Part shown: positions 22,017-34,660 of the stretch, piece by piece
Position numbering within the stretch: position 1 is the stretch's first letter
Layout: each line of letters starts with the position of its first letter
Assembly (NCBI GenBank): GCA_964020085.1
Contig: OZ026602.1
Span: 25,870,101-25,934,100 of the forward strand
Direction of reading: 5' to 3'
Length of the DNA stretch: 64,000 bases
Source: Micromussa lordhowensis
Lineage: Eukaryota > Cnidaria > Anthozoa > Scleractinia > Lobophylliidae
Position numbers and translations under genes: made by a program
The notes under the pieces: generated by a model
The model's input: only the letters and a program-made list of their open reading frames with translations
Databases searched by the model: none
What the model was told of the DNA's origin: nothing

Positions 22017-25000
22017 CATTCAAAGTTGTAGTTTCAATCAAACAATCTCAATTTCAGAGCGACATGAAACAATTAACGCCTCTTTTGTCAGTATTTTAAT
22101 GCAAACTTCCCTTTTTTTCATAACTTGGTTATTCTTCTTTTCTTCTTTTCTCGGAAATGTTTATGATTAATTGGTAATAGGACTGAGTGGAGCCCAATTC
22201 GGTCTGTAATCATACTCGTGATAAACAAATCGTCCGATTTTGTTGTCACTAACTCCAACTACATACCAAAACACCCAGTTACTGGTCCTTTGAGAAACAG
22301 TTAGTTTTGTTTTCCCGAGAATTAAAACAAAACTAACTGCTTCCCTCAGGACCAGTAACTAAGAGTATATTGCGGCCATTGGGGGAGTGAGCTCGCCAAA
22401 TTTAGCGCCCGACGGACTATTGCCAAGCTGTCAATCTATGAACAACCTTGACTCGGTACTGAGAATTTGTTGCACGTCTTTTAAGCGGCCTTCACACGGC
22501 AAAACAAAATTGGTAAACTTGTGTTGGCAAACTCAAGTTCACGTTTGGGAACGACACAAAAACAGCCTCTGCCTGTCTTCTCGCCAACTTGTCAGCAATT
22601 TTTTCGTGTTGGTAAACTCGTATTTGACGTGTGAACGATTGGTAAACGTATGTTGGTAACTGTCAACCAATCAAAACATGCGCTCAAAGGCGGACGAACG
22701 TCAAGATGACCATGAGGCCACTTTTAAATCTATCGAAGAGGTTCACAATTGTCCGGCTGTCTGAGACGTTTCATCTGCAGCCTACAGAGATACAAACAAA
22801 CAAAGGAAAATGGAGGGATCTTCTCCACGAAGCTCTTGGATGAGCGTGTTGTACGCCCCAAGCGAAGGATTTCTGCTGATAATCGTTCGCTTAAACTTTT
22901 CTATTTGTCCACTGCTTTTCTTCTCCGGCTATTAAGTAAGACACAAGCGGAAACTCTACGTGAGTTCCACTGCACTACGTTGGCCACGTTGTAAATCAGC
23001 GTGAATTGTGATTTGACGCGAGTTTGTCGTGTGAAGGCCGCTTTGATGGCATAGGCTCTCCTGCATGTAGGAAGTCTACTTCCAGATTTGACAGTTGTTC
23101 TCATCATGTTCATGTCCTTATCTGTGATCTGTTTACAGGAAGGAGATGGCAATCATTCGCTTAAAAGGTTTAATTGTATCAATATTACTTGTTTTGTTCT
23201 TCACAACTATTCCCATGGCTACCCTGGTTTCAGTGACAACTTTGATATTGACAGGAACCCACTTGTCATCATTTGCGATATTCACACTACTTCTAGGATT
23301 TGCAATATTACGAGAAACATTTTGTTACAACTTGAGTTTATCCATGCAGATTGCCTCGGATGGCAAGGTAGCACTCGATAGAATACAGACTTTTCTGATG
23401 GAGAAGGTTACGAACTTCAAAGGAATCGGTGGAGGCAATACCCCAAATCAAACTCTTAATGGCATTGCGGAACGAAATTTTGAAGTCGAAACGAAAAAGA
23501 AAATGGCTGTGCAATTGCTTAGTTACATGCAAAGAGTGGACTATTTAAGCGGAACTCGATCGGGTATCGGCAACCCTCCATCGGCGACATTTAATGGGCG
23601 GGTGACACCAGAATTATTTTCTACAAACTTGGTCTTAAAAGAGCCTTTTGTCTCAATTACTGAAGCTTCGTCTTCCTGGAACCAAGAAATTTTGAGCAAC
23701 ACATTGAGTGACATTACTTTCAATGTTCGCAATGGTAACTTGTTAGTGATAACAGGTGCAGTTGGAAGTGGAAAATCCTCTCTGCTAACAGCCATTCTCG
23801 GAGAACTTCCTCTGCATACAGGATCAATTTCATACCACGGAAAAATGGCCTATGTTCCTCAGATACCCTGGGTGTTTTCTGGCACCATAAGGGAGAACAT
23901 TTTGTTTGGATTGCCTTTCAACGAGCAGAGATTCCAACAGGTTGTTCACATATGCGAGTTGACGAAAGATTTGACGAACTTCGCCAATGGTGACCTCACA
24001 GAAATCGGGCAGCGTGGAGTTACCCTCAGTGGAGGTCAAAAAGCGCGTGTGGGTTTAGCTCGTGCAGTTTATTCAGATGCTGATATCTACCTGCTTGATG
24101 ATCCACTAAGTGCAGTCGATACTAAAGTGGGAAGAAGGCTATTTGAGAACTGCATTCTTGGCCATTTATCAGGTCGTATTCGTTTGCTGGTCACACACCA
24201 GTTGCAATATCTGAAAGATGTGGATCGTGTCATTTTGATGGACAACGGCTCAATCACTCACCAAGGAGTATATGCTGAAATTCTAGACCAGGGAGCTTGT
24301 AAGGGAGTGGCAGGATTGCCTGAGGATTATGAGGATGGACCTGAGCTCCCTGGCAGTGTCAGCCTAGACGAAATTAATAGCAAAAGTTCTATCAAGAGGG
24401 AGCTGCAAGTTCCGTCGGACCCCTCAATCGATGATACATGCGATATGCCAGAGGATGCTCAGCGACAAACCGTCGAGCAGACATTGACTGACCTCATCCA
24501 AGATGACGAACGGGTCGGTGATACGATACAGCACGTTTCGATGGTCTCCTCGTGTTCCAAACGATTAACGGAAGGTAAAGATAATGCCGCATTTGAAGAA
24601 GACAACGAAGCAAATGAATCCAATCTGCTGGAGAAGGAAAAAGTTGGCCAGGAGTTGTCCGAGCTCCTTCAGAGTGGCCCTGGCCGTATAGTCGACGAGT
24701 GCAATGAGAAAGGAATGATCAACAAGGTGCTGAATGAACCGTTGGTCTCGTTCGTGGGAGGACCGTCAGGAGGTGAAAATAACGAAGCCTTTGTTGAGGA
24801 TTTGGCTTCACCTAAGCAGAAGAGTGAAGGCGTTTGTGTAAATGGAACTGAGGGAACGTTTCCGACTACTGGCTCCCTGATGCTTGCAAACATGCGTGAT
24901 GTGTCAGACGCTGGTGCTGAGGAAAGATCAGGCCTTGATTTAAAGGAAGACGAGGAGGACAAGAGTGCGGGAACTGTGACCTTTAGACTGTACTGGAACT

Positions 25001-28000
25001 ATTTTAAACAAGGACTTCCTGTTTCCAGGATACTGATCCTTGCAGTTGCCCTATTATTTGCTCAAGGTAAGGTTGATTAACTCGAAAATACTGCTACATC
25101 ATTGTCACTCACTTAGATGTAACGTTTCCAAGACGTCTTGGAGGATCGATCAAGCCACTAAGATACATAACGAGCAAAAACTCGAGTTTGACTGTCGCAA
25201 AAACTATGATATGTTAAAATAAATCGAAAAGAGTTAGGCTAAAGAGTTGCGTGTTTCAGTATTTTCAGGAAATGAGTAGTACGCTATATGATTTTTAAAT
25301 CATTAAAATCTACAAATATGGAAGGCCATGTTTGAAGGAGAGGTGTTCCCCCACTTGTGTATGGACAGATTTGTTGTAAAATAAAGGTAACCTTGAAGGA
25401 GTTCCTAGCATCTGTAACTTGGATACAGGAAAACATATTATTTAACAGACTTCGGAGTAGCTAAAACGGTCACAAGTTCATAACTGACCGTCACTTGTGC
25501 GCTCTCTTTCATCTCACAATGGACATGACATGACACCTGTTCTGGCTTGCACGAACTAAATTCTCACAAGCCAGTATTTTGTTTAAGGGTTTTTACCAGT
25601 TGTACTAACAGTATGAATATTGTCTCAGTTTGCCTCTTAGCTCCAAATTGGTGGTTGTCCAGAATGGCAGAGATGTCACGTGACCAACAGAAAGCCCCGA
25701 ACACTCACATCATCCATGGTAGTTTGGTGGCGGTGTCCATTGTTGTCATGACAGCGTCATCTTTCTCCTTTTACTACCTCCTCCTAAAAGCAGCTGAAAA
25801 CCTTCACAGCAAAATGACTCTGGCGACAATCAAGGCACCTGTAAAGTTTTTTGATTCGACCCCGGCTGGACGTATCCTGAATCGGTTTTCCAAAGACATT
25901 GGTTCTATGGACGACGTCTTGCCACCGCTTATTCTACAAGCTCTTATATTCTGCCTGTTCTCCCTGAGCGCTATTTTGGTTCCCGCTGCAACAAACTACT
26001 GGCTCTTTCTGGCCCTTCTTCCAATCATTGGAATATTTGTTTACACCGCCCGTTATTATCTGAAGTCTTCGAGACAGCTGAAGAGAATTGAAGCCATCAA
26101 ATGCAGCCCTGTGTACTCACACGTCGCGGAAACAGTAAATGGTCTGGAAATTGTGCACACGTCAAACATGAACAGGACGTTCGTGGACAGACTAAAACGG
26201 TTAGTCTCAATATAACCCGTTGGTTGCATCTAACCGCTGACATGTCACGAAGAAACATCATCTTGACACCAAACGAGAAGTTACCCAGAAAAAGAACTCT
26301 TAACTTTGTTTGAAGGCTCATTTAGACAACTTGATAAGCAAAAATCAACTGTAATAATTTGGGTGCGAAACTCGTTTTGAGGACTGCCAAACTTCTAATG
26401 TTTCTCGTCATGCATGTCCTTTTCCTTAGATGCAACCAAGTGAAGTTGAAACCAATATTCTGATGTCCCATAACTTATTTACTTATTTATTTATAAGATA
26501 AGCTTTTTTCATGGTGGTGTCTTCTAATCGTTGGCTGAGTGTACGCCTTGATTTGCTGTCTAGTGTGTTCGTCACGATTGTCGCAGTGGCTGCCATTTTG
26601 GTTTCGGAGAATCCTGGTCAGTTGGTGTGAATGGAACCTAACACGCATTCCTTTATAGAGCAATTTATAAGCTATTTTTCAAGAAACAAAAGCCACTTGT
26701 TCATTTAAAGGTGTAATTTTACTCGTTTTCCAAAGAAGTGTTCTTTTGCCCAGTACTATTTTTGTCGCTGACCAAATCATACAGAAAACAGAACCACGTG
26801 TTGATGTTAATGGTGCCGTACAAATTCAGCTGCAAATCAGAGAATAACTCTGAAGTAATTTTTAACTTGAAAGTGCTGAAAAAATTTCCAAATAAGGAGA
26901 GCAGGTAATTAAAAATAGAATCGAAATGAGTGAACCAGGGAACAACTGCAGAAAGCTAAACATTTCATGTCCTTTTGTCTGTCAACTCGTTTTCCTACAA
27001 ATTAAGTCGATCAAAAATTCTTTCGATTACCTTTTCTCTTGCCTTTCCTTAGCTTTGGCCGGCCTCGCCTTGACATATGCACTGCAAACACTGGACGTCA
27101 CTCAATATGGTGTACGATCAGCATCAGAAGTGGAAAACTTGATGACGTCCGTCGAACGAGTAATAACATATACAAAAATTGATTCTGAGCCCGGCTACAG
27201 CACTGAGGAACGTCCCCCAGAGTCCTGGCCCAAAGAAGGAAGCTTAACCATAGACGATCTCTCTTTGGTTTACTTCAAAGGAGGACCTCGCGTCTTAAAG
27301 GACATCAATGTTCATGTTTCTAGTAAGGAGAAGATAGGAGTTGTGGGTCGCACTGGTGCTGGAAAGTCATCTCTGGTATCGGCGTTGTTTCGTATGCCAG
27401 ATCCACTGGGAAAGGTAAGTTGATGGTGATGTCCAGAAATAGGCAACGTCTAGTAAAGCTGCCCAAGAAATGGGTTCTTAAATGGTATATTAGTCTTTGA
27501 TGCCTGAATGTAACCAATCCAACTGACGGGCTGTTTAAAGCACAAAGTCTCATACGAAACTCTATTAGACTCAAGGAGGCACAGAAAGCCGTAAAACTCT
27601 TGAACAAAGATTTATTTTTCAAATCGGCACTCTTAATCCTCACGGTATCAACGAACGCTTTTCATTCAACTAATTCATTCTGTTGTTTTTCACGTTGCCA
27701 GGCACCAACCAATAGCGTAGCTCCACATTTCTGTATATAAACCACACACAACCCACAATTCCTTGATTCGCTCCGACGAAGGGCTAACGCTCGAAACGTC
27801 AGCTTCCGAATCTCTTTACGGTGGACAATTCACATTATCAACCCAGTTGATAAAACCAAATTATCTATTAGATACAGACGCCTTTCTTCCGAAACCACAG
27901 GGCCTCGCCAACTGTTCAGAGTTTAGAACTCCTGTCCGAGACCTCCGCTTTCTTTTGTTACAATTCTTAACTTTCATGCTAAACTAGTGAGGAGCACTCT

Positions 28001-28843
28001 GAGAAGTGAAGTCGTAAAAACCATATCGCAATATTCTTCAAGGAGTAAACAAAGTAACACGCAATAAGCCTCGGCCTGTACGTAAAAAGTCATACTAGCG
28101 ACTATTTAAAGGAACACAAACCGCAGAGCTTTATGCCGGATATACAAGAGGGAACAGTTGATGCGGTAAAATCAAATATTTCGGCAATGCCTATAAACGT
28201 TTCGGGAACTTTTGGGGACAAGATTTTAGGTCAAATGGGACGTGGAAATCTTAGAGGACACTTAACTGAAAAATATTCCCTTACGTTTTAGGTGTTAATT
28301 GATGGGGTGGATATTGGATCCATCAATCTTCAAGAGGCCCGCAGGTGCATGGCTGTGATAACACAGGATCCGGTGTTATTTGGAGGCACCTTAAGAAGAA
28401 ACATAGATCCATTCTCAGAGTATTCGGATCAAGCCCTTTGGACCGCTCTGGAGGAAGTGCAGCTGAGAACGCTTGTTGAGGATCTCCCAGAACAGCTCGA
28501 GTTCAAGCTGAAAGAGTGTGGAACAAACTTGAGCGTTGGTGAGAGACAGTTGGTGTGTTTGGCTCGTGCACTGATCCAGAAGAGCAAGATCATCATCATG
28601 GATGAAGCCACCGCTAATGTGGATTTCAAGACTGATCGTCTGATCCAGGAAGTCATTCGTGACAAGTTTAAGGATTCCACAGTCATTACTATTGCTCATC
28701 GACTGAACACCATCATGGATTATGACAAGGTGCTGGTTTTTGATGGTGGACAAGTGGTGGAGTTTGACAAACCTGAGTTGTTGATCAGAAAAGGTGGACT
28801 ATTTGCGGAAATGATCAGAAGTCAGACACAAAGGGGAAAATGA
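19561..28843 (+). CDS. ABCC/MRP-type ABC transporter (MRP4-like), multi-exon gene
   Basis: Exons with matching phases are 19561-20079, 20498-20877, 23139-25066, 25629-26199, 26503-26616, 27053-27414 and 28292-28843, about 1,475 codons. The order is a short cytosolic N-terminus, TMD1, NBD1, an acidic linker, TMD2 and NBD2, as in ABCC proteins that lack the extra TMD0 (ABCC4 type). NBD1 has Walker A GAVGSGKSS, signature LSGGQ and Walker B IYLLDDPLSAVD. NBD2 has GRTGAGKSS, the divergent signature LSVGE and Walker B IIIMDEATANVD, followed by the H-loop IAHRLN. The protein would export organic anions or conjugates across the plasma membrane; the substrate is not readable. The linker after NBD1 is unusually long (about 220 residues). 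One short join, between 26199 and 26503, does not close: exon 4 ends in phase 2 and exon 5 needs phase 1, so about eight residues are unaccounted for. Confidence 0.88.
20498..20877 (+). CDS. ABCC transporter exon 2 (TMD1)
   Basis: It begins VLSLSRCSLEATLSGNTINL, which continues YKK of exon 1 to give the family's K-V-L-x-L-S motif, and includes NLVSNDAQKIE. It ends in KMHAWEWNFRDIVRDL at AG|GTAAGA, phase 2. Confidence 0.88.
22277..22360. mobile_element. 84-bp hairpin element in ABCC intron 2
   Basis: A 36-bp left arm (agttactggtcctttgagaa then acagttagttttgttt) and a right arm that is its inverted copy with a few mismatches surround a 12-bp loop (tcccgagaatta region). Probably a short snapback MITE. 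Confidence 0.75.
22482..23043. mobile_element. Non-autonomous DNA element (about 560 bp) in ABCC intron 2
   Basis: Terminal inverted repeats of about 17 bp: taagcggccttcacacg at the left and cgtgtgaaggccgctt at the right. The inside has reiterated ttggtaaac words and no intact transposase. The target duplication is not clear. Confidence 0.6.
23139..25066 (+). CDS. ABCC transporter exon 3 (end of TMD1, NBD1, linker, start of TMD2)
   Basis: A 1,928-bp exon after GTTTACAG. It carries the last TMD1 helices, all NBD1 motifs (Walker A near 23755, LSGGQ near 24025, Walker B near 24090), the acidic linker (24300-24960) and the first TMD2 helix. It ends at CTCAAG|GTAAGG in phase 1. Such a large exon suggests past intron loss here. 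Confidence 0.9.
25067..25628 (+). other. ABCC intron 3
   Basis: 562 bp between GTAAGG and TTGTCTCAG; nothing else is recognised. Confidence 0.7.
25629..26199 (+). CDS. ABCC transporter exon 4 (TMD2)
   Basis: It starts after TTGTCTCAG and encodes V-CLLAPNWWLSRMAEM, then VKFFDSTPAGRILNRFSKDI, the conserved coupling segment, and SPVYSHVAETVNGL. It ends RTFVDRLKR at GTTAGT, phase 2. Confidence 0.88.
26503..26616 (+). CDS. ABCC transporter exon 5 (TMD2)
   Basis: It encodes FFMVVSSNRWLSVRLDLLSS, the ABCC R-W-L-x-x-R-L-D motif, and ends at CCTG|GTCAGT. The 5' boundary after ATAAG is forced by an in-frame stop just upstream; the polypyrimidine tract is weak. Confidence 0.75.
26617..27052 (+). other. 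ABCC intron 5
   Basis: 436 bp between GTCAGT and CTTTCCTTAG; AT-rich, no other feature seen. Confidence 0.7.
27053..27414 (+). CDS. ABCC transporter exon 6 (start of NBD2)
   Basis: It starts after TTTCCTTAG with LAGLALTYALQTLD and includes SASEVENLMTSVERV, PPESWPKEGSLTIDDL and Walker A GRTGAGKSSLVSALFR. It ends GK at GTAAGT, phase 0. Confidence 0.9.
27415..28291 (+). other. ABCC intron 6, with a Penelope-like fragment
   Basis: 877 bp between GTAAGT and ACGTTTTAG. The first half is the 3' end of a Penelope-like element (27540-27850); the remainder shows no feature. Confidence 0.75.
27540..27850 (+). mobile_element. 3' end of a Penelope-like retroelement
   Basis: The frame SRKTLEQRFIFQIGTLNPHG followed by INERFSFN and a stop at 27671 is the end of the endonuclease ORF of Penelope-like elements. 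It is followed by a UTR (accaaccaatagcgtagctc, then tatataaaccacacacaacc) shared base for base with the inverse of 38650-38790. It ends in a small hairpin cgacgaagggctaacgctcg followed by aaacgtc. It is truncated at its 5' side. Confidence 0.75.
28292..28843 (+). CDS. ABCC transporter exon 7 (rest of NBD2, stop)
   Basis: It starts VLIDGVDIGSINLQEARR after TTTTAG and has the Q-loop ITQDPVLF, signature LSVGERQLVCLARAL, Walker B IIIMDEATANVD, the H-loop IAHRLNTIMD and a C-terminus ending RSQTQRGK. No AATAAA is seen in the first 100 bp after the stop. Confidence 0.92.
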   Translation: MLIDGVDIGSINLQEARRCMAVITQDPVLFGGTLRRNIDPFSEYSDQALWTALEEVQLRTLVEDLPEQLEFKLKECGTNLSVGERQLVCLARALIQKSKIIIMDEATANVDFKTDRLIQEVIRDKFKDSTVITIAHRLNTIMDYDKVLVFDGGQVVEFDKPELLIRKGGLFAEMIRSQTQRGK

Positions 28844-29104
28844 CTGCTTAGTAACCCAATGCGTATCTATCAAACTTCTCTTAAATCAATAATGCAGCCT
28901 TTGTTTTAACTAACTAAACTAGAAAGGCAAGCGGGGTATAGGGAGTCAAAACTGGATCGACAAAATATAAACGGATTTAAGTGTAAAGATAAACTTAGAC
29001 TTTTTGATTGTGTGGCCGACGTTTTCTTCGAATGTGGACGGGCAAGGCTAACATGAATTCTTTTACCAGGCCTAAAAACACGAGGGACGATATCAGCTTG
29101 AATT
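28844..29104. other. Downstream of the ABCC gene
   Basis: The 3' flank of the transporter up to the 3' tail of the LINE. There is no clear poly(A) signal of canonical form and no gene. Confidence 0.4.
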
Positions 29105-31815
29105 GAGTATTCAGTATTCAGTATTCAGTTTATTCACACTTATTCTCACAGATTATGTTAAATTACAATAATGGTAAAACAAAAGAACAAAGGAAAAGTA
29201 ACTACATGTGCACTAGGTATTACTTTGAGATAGTGCGTAGTGGCCAAATTAGCAGAGCTTTCGGGTTGGCCACTACCACAGTGCAGTTAATAATAGGAGG
29301 CGGTTATTTACAGAATATACATAAGGTAATCAATATTTAAGGTAGAGAGCTAGGTAAAATAGATAAATTAATTACTCTGGTAGATAAACACTATTTAAGA
29401 CAGAGAACTAGGTAAGATAGATAAAGTAATTACTTGATAGAGCTAGAGAGAATATACATAAGGTAATCACTATTTAAGGGAGAGAACTAGGTAAAATAGA
29501 TAAATTAATTACTTAATAGAGCTAGATAATAATTAAAACTGATTGTCCAGTAGGAGACGCTTATATTCTTTTTTGAAAGTATTAAATGGCAGACATTTAA
29601 TTTCAAAGGGTATTGCCTTCCAGATTTGTGATGCCACTACTCGAAACCTTGCAAGACCATAATTAGATCTAGAGGGTGGCCTATATAGGTTCTGGTTAGT
29701 GGCATATCTAGTATTATAATTATGAACGTCGGAGGCGAGTTGTACCAAATCATAGAGAGCACGAGGTGTTTCCTTTTTTTGGAACTGAATTTTATGAACA
29801 AGGCCGGCAATTTTTAATTTAAAAATACTTTCTAATTTTAGGATTCCTAATAGTGTAAAATATGGTGCAGGATTTTCTCTTTTGTTTGCAAAGAAAATGC
29901 ATCGAAGGCAATTATTTTGACTTACTTTGATTTTTCTCAATTTGGTTTGGCATGCAGTGCCCCAGCTCATTAACCCATAGTTTAGATACGGAAATATAAG
30001 AGTGTAGTACAATTGTTTCAGTGCATTTATAGGCATATAATGTCTAAGCTTGAATAAAATTCCAACGTTTTTCGTCAATTTGTTATTTATGTGTTGGAGC
30101 TGGGCATCCCATTTCAGATATTCATCAATAAAGACACCCAAGTATTTGATGTGGGATTTTTGCTCTATACAACAAGTTGTTATACTAATATTAGTTTTCT
30201 TCTTTGGTGAGGCTATTATCATGTAATTCGTCTTTTTGAAGTTAATTGACAGCATATTAGCAGCACAATATTTTAAGACATTACTGAGTTCCTCATTAAT
30301 TACTTTTTGCAATTCATCTGAGTCCAGTTAGAAGAATAAAAAATATTTGTATCATCTGCAAAGAGCCTAAATACTAATTTACTTGAGCTAATGGGGAAGG
30401 CCATTAATGTGAAGTAAAAACAACTGCGGACCTAGTGTGGAGCCTTGAGGCACGCCACATGCAATGGTTTTCAGGCTAGATTCAGCATTACCCACTTGAA
30501 CATATTGCTTACGATTAGTTATATAGCTTGAAAACCATGCATGGGGGAGTCCTCGGATTCCGTACTTATGTAGTTTTGTTAATAAAATATTGTGGTTAAT
30601 TGTGTCAAAAGCCTTAGAAAAATCTAGAAAGATCCCACATGTTATTTTTTGATCGTCAATGGCTGACTTAAGATTCTCAAGGGTCTCTAGTATAGCATAT
30701 TCAGTGGAGTATCCCTTTCTAAAGCCAAACTGAAAATTAAAGAGTAGACACTCTTTCTCCAAGAAGGACATAAGTTGGTTATATACTAGCCTTTCTAGGA
30801 CTTTACTAAAGGACGAAATTACAGATATTGGCCTATAATTCCCTAACTCAGACATCCTGCCAGATTTATATGTGGGTGTTACTTTTGGTATTTTAAAAAC
30901 TGCCGGAACTTGCCCAGATAATATTGATTCATTATATATTCTGGTGAAGGGCATAGAAAGAGGTCCACTTGCAAGTTTAATAAGCTTGTTAGGAACATTA
31001 AGGGATGCTTTGTTGTCTTTGAGCCCAGCAAATAGAGTAACCACTTGTGCTTGAGTTACTGGGGCAAGGTAAAAGCTGTTTACAGGTGTAGATTTTATGT
31101 ACTGGGTTGGGTCTGTGTGATCAGTTTTGATTTCCTTTGCTAAAGTAGGCCCAATGTTCACAAAATAATGATTGAATAATTCAGCAATATCCTTTTCTTT
31201 TGTAAAAGTCATTATTATGAATGATTCTTGAAGGTGAAATTTGACCTTTGGTTTTCCTGTTAATCAAGGAGCCAATAATTTTCCAAGTTTGTTTAAGGTT
31301 ATCCTTGTACTTTGAGAATTGCATGGTGTAGTAGTCTTCCTTGTTTTTACTCTTCAAACGTGAGAGGATATTTGAATAACGCTTATATTTGTTAATTTTT
31401 TCTGGGTCTTTGCTTAGGAAATATGAGCGGTACATTTTCTGTTTCTTTTTTATTGACTTTAGGATTCCCTTAGTAAGCCATGGCTTATCCAGTAGTTTTT
31501 GCTTGGACCGGCTAGCTAGCCTGATAGGTGCATGTTTGTCTACAATCACATTCAGGGTGCTAATTGCTTCATGGGCTTTATCATTTAGACTCTCGTCTGG
31601 GTCAAGGATGCTATGCCAATCAATCGATTTTACATCATCTATAAAACATTGATTGTCAAATTCAGAGTAGTCTCTATAGTACGTTCTGTTATTATTATTA
31701 TTCCGTGGGGGCTGGGTTTTAACTATACTGAAGATTGGAAGGTGATCAGTTATATCAATTGTCAGAGTACGTTTACCTGATTTAAATTTTACCAATTTTG
31801 ATGATGGTCCTACGC
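29105..31815 (-). mobile_element. 5'-truncated non-LTR retrotransposon (LINE) with broken reading frames
   Basis: Reading on the minus strand: the end of an apurinic-type endonuclease (ITDHLPIF near 31745), a linker, then reverse transcriptase with FRKGYSTEYAILETL, GIFLDFSKAFDTINHNILL and GVPQGSTLGP (31212-30388). FADDTN lies in another frame near 30355, followed by the C-terminal region with YLGVFIDEYLKWD (30312-29533). Frames change near 31200, 30390 and 30320, so it is inactive. The 3' end is a reiterated ACTGAAT repeat (29107-29131), as in microsatellite-ended CR1/L2-group LINEs. It belongs to a different lineage from the LINE at 17637 but to the same general group. Confidence 0.88.
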
Positions 31816-32575
31816 CAAGATCGTATTAAAATGACATAAGCTTTTTAAAACGGATGGAAACTAGCACGGTTACGCCCGTTTTAGGCAAATGTTGATCTTT
31901 GCCTTACTGCATGGCAAATTTTTACTAAAATCTGTACGTGGAAACATTTTTGAGAGACACTGTGGCTCTAGTCTTCGTTATGGTTTTCATATATCAGTAA
32001 ACATTTGTATTAGATGTACTTTTCGTTGCTACATTGTATCCTGGAATAGTATACATTCATATGAGCTGAACTGAGTCAAAGAAACTCTGAATAGAAGCGC
32101 GCTATGCTGATACAGACTGGGAGTCAAGAATCTTTACACTTGATGGCTAAAAATAAATTATAATATAAAAATGTGAGCTAAATGATATCAGCTTTTGCTG
32201 GATTTGAGATTTTTACATCCGGAGGTGACTTATTTACTGGTAACTTCGTAACGAAGTTTTTGTCGAGGAAGTGAAACAGCAAGCTTCATCTGGTTGAAAT
32301 AAAAAGAGCTAAACTTGGGTTGGTGAACAACTCCCAGGACGTTGTTGCGAGAGATTGCGTTGTTTCGGCGTCATGGTGTGGAAGAGAATAAACATAGCTT
32401 CTTTGAAACTCTCAATAAACGGGGCTAGTTTCAAATTGGAATTAGCACCGTCTGAGGTATAATAGTGTTTCTATAGATTCGTCCGTCGACTCCAACTAGG
32501 AGTATCGTATACAGTATATTGCATAATGTGAATAATACTCTTGATAAAAAATAAAGTTCCTCTTTGTTTGATGTT
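31816..32575. other. Intergenic DNA between the LINE and the RBPJ exon
   Basis: No gene or repeat is recognised. If the exon at 32576-32777 is transcribed, this is its 3' flank; I see no AATAAA on the minus strand within the first 150 bp. Confidence 0.35.
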
Positions 32576-34175
<1,600 letters not shown>

Positions 34176-34454
34176 ATGGAGGGCGCGGAAACCCCGAAGA
34201 AACCCGTGAAAAAAAGAGTGAATCAAGCGAACGATTATTGCCGAATGTGCAAATGTTCCTTCAATGTTAGGCATGGAACCGGAAAATTCGGTCGTATGTC
34301 CACACAAAATTTGTACGTAGCCACAAATCACGATGGCAGCCGTGGTGAAGTTTTGGCCTCGATGCGCGAGAACATTGGTGTTACATTTATTACATCCCCG
34401 AGTTTGTCCGAACGTGTTTGTCTTCCGTGCGGCCGCAAAATTGCCCGTCCTTAA
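34176..34454 (+). pseudogene. Paired-cysteine N-terminal domain fragment (uncharacterised family)
   Basis: 92 codons starting MEGAETPKKPVKKRVNQAND with CRMCKC and, about 60 residues later, CLPCGRKI. The spacing of two C-x2-C pairs suggests a small zinc-binding domain at the N-terminus of a longer protein, comparable in plan to the start of the gene at 60062-63872. After CGRKI the frame leaves the family-like sequence and stops within 3 codons, exactly where minus-strand helicase sequence begins. It is probably the first exon or the remains of a multicopy gene cut by rearrangement. The function is unknown. Confidence 0.45.
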
Positions 34455-34660
34455 TCTGGTCTGCGATCAGGCTTATCAACGGGCAAATAACTAAAATCAC
34501 ACTGTTCGGATGCAATCCTTCCGAAATCTTCTTCTGTTCGATCGCCGTGGAGAACAGCTGAAAAATAAAACTCTTGCCGAAACCGGTCGGCATCACAGCG
34601 AAAACATCCCCCACAAGAGAGGGAAGAATACGGAGGAAAGTCAAAGGAGAATCAAAGCGG
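34440..34660 (-). pseudogene. RecQ-like helicase fragment
   Basis: The minus-strand frame has DVFAVMPTGFGKSFIFQL (helicase motif I, Walker A) and, 30 residues on, VILVICPLISLIADQIKDGQ (motif Ia region), the pattern of RecQ-family DNA helicases. Only this approximately 70-residue piece of the first RecA-like domain is present; DExH and motifs III-VI are missing. It ends against the tail of the paired-cysteine fragment on the other strand. Confidence 0.7.

Larger units (their letters stand above)
20878..23138 (+). other. ABCC intron 2 with repeat insertions
   Basis: This 2.3-kb intron holds a tandem 32-34-bp repeat (ccaatcacattcaaagttgt at 21978 and 22011), a hairpin element at 22277-22360 and a larger inverted-repeat-bounded element at 22482-23043. 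Confidence 0.75.
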
